Shown here: piece by piece, positions 22,914-30,978 of the stretch
How positions within the stretch are numbered: position 1 is the first letter of the stretch
Layout: each line of letters begins with the position of its first letter
From: a virus
Reading direction: 5' to 3' (one strand)
DNA length: 33,295 bases
Virus record (IMG/VR): IMGVR_UViG_3300027749_000321
Location: 1 to 33,295 of that record
The notes under the pieces: generated by a model
Databases searched by the model: none
What the model saw: the letters and a program-made list of their open reading frames with translations, nothing else
What the model was told of the DNA's origin: nothing
Translations under genes and position numbers: made by a program

Positions 22914-25135
22914 TTACTTACGGACTAATTGACCCCAATGTTGGAGAAAAGCCTCCCAAGAGCAGGGTGGAAGATGCAGGGTCAGTCCGTAGTATGCTCT
23001 ACACCCTTATCGACGATGATCAGATTGCTTCTTATCGTCGTTCTCAGATTCAGGGTATCATTGATGGTAATGCTCCGTACAATGACCAACAGCTTCGTGA
23101 GCTTGGTCAGGCTGATCGTGTGAATGTGAATTGGGGACACGCCGAGTCAAAAGTTGAGTCGGCTGTTATTCCTTACTTCGATCTACTCACCTCCGTTCCC
23201 AATTATGCCACTGTCCGTACTCAGTATGGAAAAGACATGAGCAAGAGGGAGGAATGGAGCCGAACCATCTCTGAGGAGTTTCACAAGCTACTCGCCAAGA
23301 CAAACCCCGGCTTCCTAGCACAGCATCAAATCGCACACAAGCAACTTGTCATTCATGGTCAGGCTTGCTTATATTGGCCTGATGGTACTGATTTCAAGGC
23401 TAAAGCTATTGATCCTTGGAGCCTAGTGGTTCCCAAGGGAGCAAGCGTCAATCAAGATGATTGGGAGTTTTGCTATGTTTTGGATGAGATGTATTGCGAG
23501 GAACTATATCGCTATATTGAGAATCCCGAAGCCGCCAAGCGTGGTGGCTGGAATGTCGAGGAGTGCCAGCAAGCCATCATGGATGCCCGTGTTGACGAGC
23601 AGGATCAACGCCGCCCTTGGGAGTGGTATCAGAAGGAGCTTAAAAACAATGCTCTCTACTACTCCTACGCCAAGAGCAAGATTATCAAGGTGGCTCATAT
23701 GTTTGTTAAGGAATACGATGGTCGTATCTCCCACTATATTTTTGATCGCCTTAACTCCACGGAGTTCCTATGCGAGATGCCTAGCCGTTATTCCAAGTTC
23801 TCCAACGCATTCACGGTCTTCCTTAATGGCGTTGGAAATGGATATTATCATGGAGTTAGGGGACTAGGACAAAAGGTTTATAAGTGGGCAGAAGCCATTA
23901 ATCGTGTAAACAATGCCTTACTTGAGGGGGTTATTGTAGGATCTGCTGTTATGTTCCAGCCCAACTCAGCGGCTGATGCAGAGAAGATTAAGACGATACA
24001 AGTTGGCCCTTACAAGATTCTTCCTCCGGGCATGAACCTAACTCAGGTTAGCGTTGGTTCAAATCTCTCCTCCGCTATGCAAGTAGCGGCTATGTTCCAA
24101 GGTCAGGAAGCTGATGAGATCAGCACATTCATCCCGATGGTTGGTGGTGGTGGTGGACGCAAGAAGGGCAATAAAGAAATTGAAGCCGAGATGGGCGAGA
24201 AGAGCCGTCTCACCAATGTTAAGGCAGAAATCTACCTTCAGGCTCTTGATCTTCACTATAAGGAAGTCTATCGCCGTGCCGCTAATCCCAACATCCTTCC
24301 AGAGGATCAGGGTGGAAATGAGGCTATTGCATTCCAAGAGGCTTGCATGAATCGTGGAGTCCCTGCTGGAGCTTTGCTTGACATTGAGTCAGTCAAGGCT
24401 ACTCGCTCTATCGGTCAGGGAAGTGCCGCCGCCAGACTTGCGGCTATGTCCCAGATTTCTCAATATCTACCCCAGCTTCCTGAGTCCAGCCGTAAGAATG
24501 TTATTAATGCCACGGTTGCCGCTATTGGTGGCGGTCAGATTGCTATTGATGCATTCGGAATCCCGCAGGAAACAAAGCCAGATGGCAACGAGCTTTCCAT
24601 CTCATCCCTTGAGAACAATGCGTTCCAGAGCGGTGGTCAGGTTATTATTGACCCAGACCAAAATCACTTCGTCCATCTCACCGTCCATCTTCAATTCTGC
24701 GAAAGCATGGTTCAGGGTGTTCAGGATCAGAAGGCAGATCCTCGTCAGGTGTCTGTTGTCTTGCAATCCGCTATTCCTCATATTCTCACTCACCTGAAAT
24801 ACCTTGAGGAAGACCCGACTCGTGATGAGCAGTTCAACAATCTCAATGAGCAGACCAGCGAACTTATGAAGGTTGCTGATCAGATCAATAGCATGGCGAA
24901 GCAAATGCAGGAGCAGGAAATGGCTCAACAGCAACAGGGTCAGCAACAGCAAGACCCGAAGGCTATGGTTGCCATGAACAAGATCCAGTTGGATCGGATG
25001 AAGCTCCAGAACGATATCCAGATCAAGCAAGCCAAGGCTCAACACCAGATGCAGTTGCAGGATCGCAAGACCGCACAGCGTCTGATGGTTGACCGCCTCA
25101 AGGTGGCTCAGAAATACGGACAAATCCAACCCTAA
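22910..25135 (+). CDS. Portal protein
   Basis: This 741-residue protein has the length and pattern of podovirus-like portals. It has an N-terminal part with 'RVNVNWGHAESKVESAVIPYFDLLTSVPNYATV', a mid domain with 'IDPWSLVVPKGASVNQDDW' and 'YSYAKSKIIKVAHMFV', and a long helical crown region from ~560. The C-terminus is a Gln/Met-rich coiled coil ('QMQEQEMAQQQQGQQQQ'), a common portal barrel end. Twelve copies would form the DNA entry ring at one capsid vertex, dock the terminase encoded downstream and join the tail. It starts in an ATGA overlap with the zinc protein. (Long motif quoted in key residues: W41-G42-like N-terminal helix start, then PNYATV.). Confidence 0.82.
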   Translation: MITYGLIDPNVGEKPPKSRVEDAGSVRSMLYTLIDDDQIASYRRSQIQGIIDGNAPYNDQQLRELGQADRVNVNWGHAESKVESAVIPYFDLLTSVPNYATVRTQYGKDMSKREEWSRTISEEFHKLLAKTNPGFLAQHQIAHKQLVIHGQACLYWPDGTDFKAKAIDPWSLVVPKGASVNQDDWEFCYVLDEMYCEELYRYIENPEAAKRGGWNVEECQQAIMDARVDEQDQRRPWEWYQKELKNNALYYSYAKSKIIKVAHMFVKEYDGRISHYIFDRLNSTEFLCEMPSRYSKFSNAFTVFLNGVGNGYYHGVRGLGQKVYKWAEAINRVNNALLEGVIVGSAVMFQPNSAADAEKIKTIQVGPYKILPPGMNLTQVSVGSNLSSAMQVAAMFQGQEADEISTFIPMVGGGGGRKKGNKEIEAEMGEKSRLTNVKAEIYLQALDLHYKEVYRRAANPNILPEDQGGNEAIAFQEACMNRGVPAGALLDIESVKATRSIGQGSAAARLAAMSQISQYLPQLPESSRKNVINATVAAIGGGQIAIDAFGIPQETKPDGNELSISSLENNAFQSGGQVIIDPDQNHFVHLTVHLQFCESMVQGVQDQKADPRQVSVVLQSAIPHILTHLKYLEEDPTRDEQFNNLNEQTSELMKVADQINSMAKQMQEQEMAQQQQGQQQQDPKAMVAMNKIQLDRMKLQNDIQIKQAKAQHQMQLQDRKTAQRLMVDRLKVAQKYGQIQP

Positions 25136-25146
25136 AAACAAACCAA

Positions 25147-25338
25147 ATGGAAACGAACCCCTTCGATGCGGGGAAAGCAGAAGCAACGGAATTGATCGTA
25201 GCATTGATCTACGATAGGTACTTGTACCATCGCACCTTCCACGGAAGGGATTCTGAACTGGCACTAGCTCACAAGCTACTGATCCAAACAATTAGAGACA
25301 ATCAAGCAAAGGACATGGGGATTGAAGAAAATGAGTAA
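25147..25338 (+). CDS. Small helical protein after portal
   Basis: This 63-residue protein follows an A-rich, SD-less upstream stretch. It is helical throughout ('KAEATELIVALIYDRYLYHRTF', 'ALAHKLLIQTIRDNQ'), with an acidic end. It overlaps the ATP-grasp-like gene by 8 bases. It sits in the head module, so a head accessory role is possible. Family not recognised. Confidence 0.58.
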   Translation: METNPFDAGKAEATELIVALIYDRYLYHRTFHGRDSELALAHKLLIQTIRDNQAKDMGIEENE

Positions 25339-26611
25339 GTGCCTTGTAATTGACCACGGAATCTTCACGGCATTTGCCGAGCGTCTGGCAGAAGACCATG
25401 ATGTAAAATACTTTGTTCCATATGCAGACAGGAGCTTTCCCAAGCACGGGCCAGCACTTGTTGGAACTGGTCTCAAAAATGTTGAGAGGGTCAATAATTG
25501 GGAGGAGTATTATCAATCAGTAGATTTTGTAGTTATCCCGGATGTTGGCTTTATGTATCTTACGGAACTATTCCGCTCGCAGGGCATCAAAGTCTGGGGA
25601 GCAGGACTAGGAGAGAAGCTGGAAGTCCAGCGTTGGAGGGCTAAAGAGACGATGAAAGCCCTTGGGCTTCCCGTGGGCAAGTGCGAGCTTGTTACTGGCA
25701 TGAGCAATCTCCGCAAGTATCTTGAGGAGAATGACGATGTGTATGTGAAGATTAGCGGATTCCGAGGGCTTGCAGAAACCTTCCACTCTGCTAATTGGAA
25801 GGAAGTGGAGCCTCGCATGAACGAGCTTTGGGATGCACTTGGTGGAGCCTGTGAGGTGTTCCCATTCATCGTGGAGCATAAGATTGATTCAGTCGTGGAG
25901 GCTGGATATGACGGATACTCCGTTGGTGGAAAATTCCCATCTACTTGCCTAGTCGGTGTGGAGGTTAAGGACAAGGGATACCTTGGATGCGTGAGGGACT
26001 ACGATAAGGTTGCTGAACCAGTAAAGTATGTTAACGATTGTTTTACTCCATTCCTTGAGGAATCCGGGTATGCACAATTCTTCTCCACGGAAGTAAGAGT
26101 AACGGAGGACGGGACACCCTATCTTATTGACCTTACGACTCGTTGCCCTGCACCTCCATCTGCCCTGTATTGGGAGATGATTGAGAATATTGGGGAGATT
26201 GTGGAGCTTGGTGCTAACGGAGAGCTTGTGGAGCCTGTATGGAGGGCTAAATACGGAGCCTTGGCAATCATCACTTCCGACTTTGCCAATGAAAGATGGT
26301 GTCCAGTAAGCGTCAAGCCAGAGGATAGGCAATGGATTAAGTGGCGTAACTATGCCGAGATCGAGGGGCAAGGCTACATCGTCCCCACGGATGGCGTTAA
26401 GATGCCAGAGATCGGTGATTGCATTGGAATCGGCGACACGCCAGAAGAGGCAATTAAGGCTTGCCAAGAACACGCTGAAGCTGTAAGTGGATTCAATGTA
26501 GTTGTTAATAGCGACTCCATTATCAAAGCACTTAATGAAATTGAAACAGCGGAGGAAGAAGGAATTCTATTCTCTGATGATGAAATGCCGACTGAAAAAG
26601 ATCTACTATGA
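25331..26611 (+). CDS. ATP-grasp-like ligase in the head module
   Basis: This 426-residue protein starts at ATG 25331; the TTG at 25322 is less likely. Its order resembles ATP-grasp ligases of the GARS type. A Rossmann-like N-terminal part ('CLVIDHG', 'VDFVVIPDVGF', 'IKVWGAG') is followed by the A domain 'RWRAKETMKALGLPVGKCEL' and 'DVYVKISGFRG' (K140, ATP-binding). Then come 'AGYDGYSVGGKF' (D194) and the B domain 'FSTEVRVTEDGTPYLIDLTTR' (E254, D267), with a C-terminal 'AIKACQEHAEAV' element. ATP-grasp enzymes join a carboxylate to an amine or thiol. The substrate is unknown; modification of a virion protein or a small molecule is possible. The usual E-x-N metal motif is D-x-T here. An acidic tail ends the protein. 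(Motif of 21 residues shortened by function, not altered.). Confidence 0.65.
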   Translation: MSKCLVIDHGIFTAFAERLAEDHDVKYFVPYADRSFPKHGPALVGTGLKNVERVNNWEEYYQSVDFVVIPDVGFMYLTELFRSQGIKVWGAGLGEKLEVQRWRAKETMKALGLPVGKCELVTGMSNLRKYLEENDDVYVKISGFRGLAETFHSANWKEVEPRMNELWDALGGACEVFPFIVEHKIDSVVEAGYDGYSVGGKFPSTCLVGVEVKDKGYLGCVRDYDKVAEPVKYVNDCFTPFLEESGYAQFFSTEVRVTEDGTPYLIDLTTRCPAPPSALYWEMIENIGEIVELGANGELVEPVWRAKYGALAIITSDFANERWCPVSVKPEDRQWIKWRNYAEIEGQGYIVPTDGVKMPEIGDCIGIGDTPEEAIKACQEHAEAVSGFNVVVNSDSIIKALNEIETAEEEGILFSDDEMPTEKDLL

Positions 26612-26886
26612 CATATACAGACTGGAGGGCTGACACAGCCCTTGCCGCAGAACTAAAGAAGATCCTTGATCTTCCTATCATGAAACAAGCTCTATCCGTT
26701 GTGGATGGACTCACCGCCGCAAAAGTATTGGGAAGCACCAATGCCCTAGTAGCTAGTGCAAATAATGCCCATGTTCTATTCGGGTTCGATGCTGGCAGGG
26801 CATCTATCATTAATGATCTTCATGGACTCGCAGTTGTTCCAGAAGAAATCGAAGAGATCAACCCGTCCTATCAAGGAGAATTTTAA
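26608..26886 (+). CDS. Small head-module protein of unknown function
   Basis: This 92-residue protein begins in an ATGA overlap with the ATP-grasp-like gene and ends 3 bases before the scaffold. The start 'MTYTDWRADTALAAELKKIL' and 'LHGLAVVPEEIEE' recall small helical phage proteins often found between portal and scaffold genes. It has no cysteines, signal or membrane helix. It could be an assembly accessory. Function not known. Confidence 0.6.
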   Translation: MTYTDWRADTALAAELKKILDLPIMKQALSVVDGLTAAKVLGSTNALVASANNAHVLFGFDAGRASIINDLHGLAVVPEEIEEINPSYQGEF

Positions 26887-26889
26887 TTT

Positions 26890-28071
26890 ATGAGCGAACC
26901 AACAACACAGCCAGCAGACCCCATCATTGCCTCCACGCCAGAGCCAGCCTCTGAGTCGTTTGAGCAAGTATTGAACCGCCAGATCAACCAGAAGCCGAAG
27001 ATCGAGCGTGTAGATTATTCCAAGGTGGAGAGCGGTGAGCAAGTCCCTCAGAGCATTGAGGAGATCACTAGCATGGAATCTGACGAGTTCCTGAAGCATC
27101 TTGACGGAGTGGAGTCCACGCCAGAGGAGCCTAAGAAGGAAAAGAAGACCAAGGAAAAGGCTACTGAGAAAACCGCATCAAGCGATAGCTTTGATCTTTC
27201 GGATCTTGATCTTACAAAAGACCCTGAGCCTGTAGAGGCTCCCAAGAAGAAGTCTAAGGAGGACAATATTGCCGAGCTTCGCAAGAAGGCTGAGGCTTAT
27301 GAGGCTTCCCTCAAGGAGAAAGACACGGAAGTAACATCTTATCGTGATAAGTTGGAGAAGCTGGAGGCAGAGCTTGAGCGTACTGCTTTTGAGCGTTCCC
27401 CAAAATTCAAGGAGAAATATGAGCAACCATATAGTGAAGCGATAGACAAGGCTTCCACATTCGCAAAGGAGATTGGTGATGATCAATCTATTGCGGAGAA
27501 GGCTCTCGCCCTCAAGGGCAAGGAGCGTATCGAGTTTATCGACGAGTCATTTGGTGGTGGAGCCGCCGCCGCTCAGTTCCTTAATCTTATCAATGATGCT
27601 GATGGAAAGCGTGGTAATCTGGAGGGTGCTTTGGAGAACTATCGCCAGACTAATCAGGATCTTCAGGTGGAACAGCAAAAGAACCACCAGCAGTTCATGG
27701 AAAGTGCCAAGAAGAACTTTGATCGTGTAGCGGCACATCTCGCTAACAAGAATGAATTGTTTAGGGAGATCGGTGACGAGGATCACGACAAGGCTGTTAG
27801 AGCTAGGCGTGAAGCCGCAGAAGCCATCATGATGGGTACTGCAAGCTCCGTTGATATGTCACTCACCCCCTTCCTTGCCGTTGCCGCTAAGGATGCTATT
27901 GAGAAGTTGGCTAAGGTGGAGGCAGAGTTGGCTAAGTACAAGAACCGAGCCAAGGAAGACGCTTCCGTTCAGGCTAGGATTACCCGATCATCCTCCGATG
28001 AGGAGAGCGTAAGCAAGGGCAATCCCAAGTCTGGTCTTGATTCCATTCGCTCCCAGCTACGAGGACTCTAA
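26890..28071 (+). CDS. Probable scaffolding protein
   Basis: This 393-residue protein is highly charged and mostly helical. Residues 1-120 are Pro/Glu/Lys-rich and disordered. Residues ~125-160 form a coiled coil ('IAELRKKAEAYEASLKEKD'). An Ala/Glu-rich helical region follows, and the C-terminus is basic ('SGLDSIRSQLRGL'), as needed to contact capsid protein. The composition and the position between portal and terminase fit a scaffold that directs procapsid assembly. AAGGAG (26873-26878) lies 11 nt before the ATG, one of the few SD-like sites. It is ~16 kb from the capsid gene, which is unusual. The main alternative is an internal or DNA-binding virion protein. Confidence 0.65.
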   Translation: MSEPTTQPADPIIASTPEPASESFEQVLNRQINQKPKIERVDYSKVESGEQVPQSIEEITSMESDEFLKHLDGVESTPEEPKKEKKTKEKATEKTASSDSFDLSDLDLTKDPEPVEAPKKKSKEDNIAELRKKAEAYEASLKEKDTEVTSYRDKLEKLEAELERTAFERSPKFKEKYEQPYSEAIDKASTFAKEIGDDQSIAEKALALKGKERIEFIDESFGGGAAAAQFLNLINDADGKRGNLEGALENYRQTNQDLQVEQQKNHQQFMESAKKNFDRVAAHLANKNELFREIGDEDHDKAVRARREAAEAIMMGTASSVDMSLTPFLAVAAKDAIEKLAKVEAELAKYKNRAKEDASVQARITRSSSDEESVSKGNPKSGLDSIRSQLRGL

Positions 28072-28074
28072 GCC

Positions 28075-29763
28075 TTGAAGCTCCAGACCTACGGGCTGGA
28101 TCTAAGCGGGTATCCGTCCATCACGCAACTTGAAATAGAGTTGCTGATGGTGGCGTGTAAAGATCCGTCTGTCTATAGCGGTTTCTCACGAGGCCAGCAT
28201 ATCAAGCATTGTATTGCAATGCTGTGGCCTGATGTGATCAGGTCTTGGAATGATTGGAACGAACTCGCTCTATGGGCTTGGACTAGCTACGATGAAATTG
28301 GAGTGACTGGCTGTGCCGCCGCTGGAAAGACATTCACATTCACGCTCTTGTCTCTGGTGGAGTATTTGGCAAAGCCTATGGCTACACGAGTGGCACTAAC
28401 AAGTACGACTGTTCCATCACTCAGGGGTCGTATCTGGTCTGAAATGATGCGGTTCGTGCGTCCTGCCGTTCCCCTCTTCGGACTTAATGTGGTGGACTCA
28501 CAGACCAAGATCCAGTTCCAGAGAGGAGATGACAGGAGTAGTATCATCGCCCTTGCCGTGGATTCTGGTGCCGTTGAACAGGCAGTAGGAAAGCTACAGG
28601 GAGTTCACTTGCCTCGCATGGTTATCATGGTGGACGAGGCGGCACAGACCAACCCGGCCGTGTATTCAGCTAGGGCTAACTTGGAGGTGGGAACGGACTT
28701 CTATCACTTTATTGCCATTGCCAACGCATCGTCCATGTATGATCCGCATGGATTGTTTTGTGAGCCTCGCATGGGGTGGGGAAGCATAGGGGATGATGAC
28801 GAGCATTGGGAAACCAAGAGCGGAATCTGCGTGAGGTTTGACGGACTCAAGTCTCCCAACATTAAAGCTGGTAAAACCATCTATCCGTATTTATTTGGTC
28901 AAGACAATGTGGACACGATCAAGAAGAACTTCGGGGAGGGAAGCCTTGAATGGAACTCCTATTGCCGTGGTATGTGGAGCAAGAGCGGAGCAAGAAACAC
29001 AATCCTTGATTCAGCAACCATTCAGGACGGCAAAGCTCGTGAGACAATCCTTTGGACTGGTGGAGGAGTGAAGACCATTGCCGCCCTTGATCCAGCGTTC
29101 ACCACGGACGGAGATGATTGTATTCTACGATTTGCAAAAGTTGGCAAGGCAACGGATGGTCAACTCACCATGCTCCTCACCGATGTTGTGAGAATTCATT
29201 TGGAGGAAAGCCCAGACTATCCATTGTTCTATCAGGTGGCAGACAAGACCATCGAACTCCTGAATAAACACAATGTGAGACCAGAGGATTTTTCTCTGGA
29301 TGCCACGGGTGGTGGTGCTGGTATTGCCGACATCATCCAGCAACGATGGAAGAATGGGTTCATCAGGGTCAGCTTCGGAGGATCGGCTACTGACAATGCC
29401 ATCTCCACGGAAGATCCTCGACCAGCAAAGCAAGTCTATGCGAACAGGGTCACGCAACTCTGGGGACAAATCAAGATGATCGTCATGTCTGGAAGACTCC
29501 GTGGATTGGATGACCAAACCGCAAGGGAGCTTTGTGCGAGAATCTATTCGCTCAAGAACGAGAGAACCCTACTTGAGAGCAAGAAGGATTTGAAGAAGCG
29601 AACAAAAGGAAACTCGCCAGACAGGGCTGACGCACTTGCATTACTTTGTGAAATCTTTGTGACGCAAAACGGCCTTGGAAACGCTACTGGAGCCGATGGA
29701 GCCACGGATGAAGATTGGGAAAGATTTGTTCTTGACCATGAGATTGAAGCCTCCTATGAATGA
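28075..29763 (+). CDS. terL: Terminase large subunit
   Basis: This 562-residue packaging motor and nuclease has Walker A 'GCAAAGKT' (79-86), Walker B 'MVIMVDE' (182-188, catalytic E188), and RNase H-like nuclease acids D339 ('AALDPAF'), D409 ('FSLDATGGG') and D516/D519 ('SPDRADAL'). It translocates DNA through the portal and cuts it at the end. I chose TTG 28075, only 3 bases after the scaffold stop and in the same frame. The first ATG is about 24 codons in and would remove the conserved-looking start 'YPSITQLEIELL'. Translation probably restarts after the scaffold stop. No small terminase subunit is recognised in the window. Confidence 0.92.
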   Translation: MKLQTYGLDLSGYPSITQLEIELLMVACKDPSVYSGFSRGQHIKHCIAMLWPDVIRSWNDWNELALWAWTSYDEIGVTGCAAAGKTFTFTLLSLVEYLAKPMATRVALTSTTVPSLRGRIWSEMMRFVRPAVPLFGLNVVDSQTKIQFQRGDDRSSIIALAVDSGAVEQAVGKLQGVHLPRMVIMVDEAAQTNPAVYSARANLEVGTDFYHFIAIANASSMYDPHGLFCEPRMGWGSIGDDDEHWETKSGICVRFDGLKSPNIKAGKTIYPYLFGQDNVDTIKKNFGEGSLEWNSYCRGMWSKSGARNTILDSATIQDGKARETILWTGGGVKTIAALDPAFTTDGDDCILRFAKVGKATDGQLTMLLTDVVRIHLEESPDYPLFYQVADKTIELLNKHNVRPEDFSLDATGGGAGIADIIQQRWKNGFIRVSFGGSATDNAISTEDPRPAKQVYANRVTQLWGQIKMIVMSGRLRGLDDQTARELCARIYSLKNERTLLESKKDLKKRTKGNSPDRADALALLCEIFVTQNGLGNATGADGATDEDWERFVLDHEIEASYE

Positions 29764-29766
29764 GGC

Positions 29767-30498
29767 ATGGAAAAAGTAAAACTCGTACGCAACGCCCCCC
29801 ATCAGAAATACATCCTCGCTGATGGAACGGAAGCCCCCGGAGGATCAACAATCTGCAAGATCGGAGACGATCCTGCCGCCCTAATTCATTGGGCATGGAA
29901 CCTTGGCAGGGAAGGCAAGGACTACAAAAAGGAAAGGGACAAAGCCGCTGACATTGGAACGATTGCACACTTCATGATTGAGTGTATGCTCAACAATCAA
30001 GTGGCAGATCTATCCGATTACACGCAGGAGGAATGCGATAAGGCTCTTGTCTGCTATGGGAAGTTCCTTGACTGGTGGGATGAACAGCACCTTGAGAAGG
30101 TCGCCACGGAGATCCAGCTTGTGCATAACGCCGTCCGTTATGGAGGGACGATTGACCTTATTGCACACAGGGAAAATGGTCATCATGTGTTGATTGATTT
30201 CAAGACATCAAAGAAGATCAGCGAAAGCTATTGGAGACAATGTGCTGGTTATGCGGCGTTGTGGAACGAGAATCAGCCAGTCGCAGAATATGAGGCTATG
30301 GGAGAATCATGTTCATGCAAAACAAATCAAATAAAGTCTCATGCCATCGTCCGTATCGGAAAGCAGGATGAGGGGGACTTTGAAGTGGTGTGGAAGGACG
30401 ATCTTTCAAAAGAATGGTTTGTATTCCAGAAACAGGTTGAGCTTTATTGGGCGATCAAGGCCGCCAAGCCAGAGCCAAAACGCAAGAAGAAGAAATGA
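29767..30498 (+). CDS. PD-(D/E)XK exonuclease, RecB/Cas4-like
   Basis: This 243-residue protein has H68 ('GTIAHFMIE'), E115 ('VATEIQLVH'), D130 ('YGGTIDLIA'), D144-x-K146 ('LIDFKTSK') and Q158/Y162 ('RQCAGYAALW'): the full active-site order of RecB-type PD-(D/E)XK nucleases. It probably resects DNA ends to give single strands for the ERF annealing protein, or processes replication intermediates. A Lys-rich tail (KRKKKK) ends the protein. It starts 3 bases after terL and overlaps the next gene by 4 bases (ATGA). Confidence 0.83.
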   Translation: MEKVKLVRNAPHQKYILADGTEAPGGSTICKIGDDPAALIHWAWNLGREGKDYKKERDKAADIGTIAHFMIECMLNNQVADLSDYTQEECDKALVCYGKFLDWWDEQHLEKVATEIQLVHNAVRYGGTIDLIAHRENGHHVLIDFKTSKKISESYWRQCAGYAALWNENQPVAEYEAMGESCSCKTNQIKSHAIVRIGKQDEGDFEVVWKDDLSKEWFVFQKQVELYWAIKAAKPEPKRKKKK

Positions 30499-30977
30499 TC
30501 ATCACGCTCAACGATGCCGAGATGCGTCTTGCCGCCTATGTTGGCAGGAAGAGGCATTTATGCTCTCGTGCCAACGGAATCGTTGACAAGCAATGCGGCG
30601 ATCAAGACAAGTTCCAGATCGACATTGATGGATGCATGGGGGAGATCGCTCTATGCAAGCATCTGAACATCTATCCAGACCTTGATGCAAAGCCAGTAGG
30701 ACAATCAACAGATAGGGGCGATTGTGAATACAGGGGGCTTACGATTGATGTGAAGACCACACGATACAAGACTGGTAGGCTACCATGTGCATTGTGGAAG
30801 AACAATATGGTTGATGTGTATGTGCTGATGATAGCAGACGGATCACCATCTCTCCGTTGTGCTGGATGGGCATATGCATCTGAACTCAAGAGGCAAGAAA
30901 ATATTAAAGACCTTGGCAGGGGAGAGCTTTACATTATGGATCAAAACCAACTCACAGACATTCAATATTTAATTTAA
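30495..30977 (+). CDS. Second PD-(D/E)XK-like nuclease
   Basis: This 160-residue protein starts at ATG 30495 in an ATGA overlap; the longer in-frame start at 30447 lies in the previous gene. The pattern E50 ('MGEIALCKHLNIYPDL'), D76 ('GDCEYRG') and D85-x-K87 ('LTIDVKTTRYKTG') fits a compact restriction-type or resolvase-type nuclease seen in phage replication regions. A role in branch resolution or host DNA breakdown is inferred. It lies one base before the helicase gene. Confidence 0.68.
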   Translation: MIITLNDAEMRLAAYVGRKRHLCSRANGIVDKQCGDQDKFQIDIDGCMGEIALCKHLNIYPDLDAKPVGQSTDRGDCEYRGLTIDVKTTRYKTGRLPCALWKNNMVDVYVLMIADGSPSLRCAGWAYASELKRQENIKDLGRGELYIMDQNQLTDIQYLI

Positions 30978-30978
30978 C

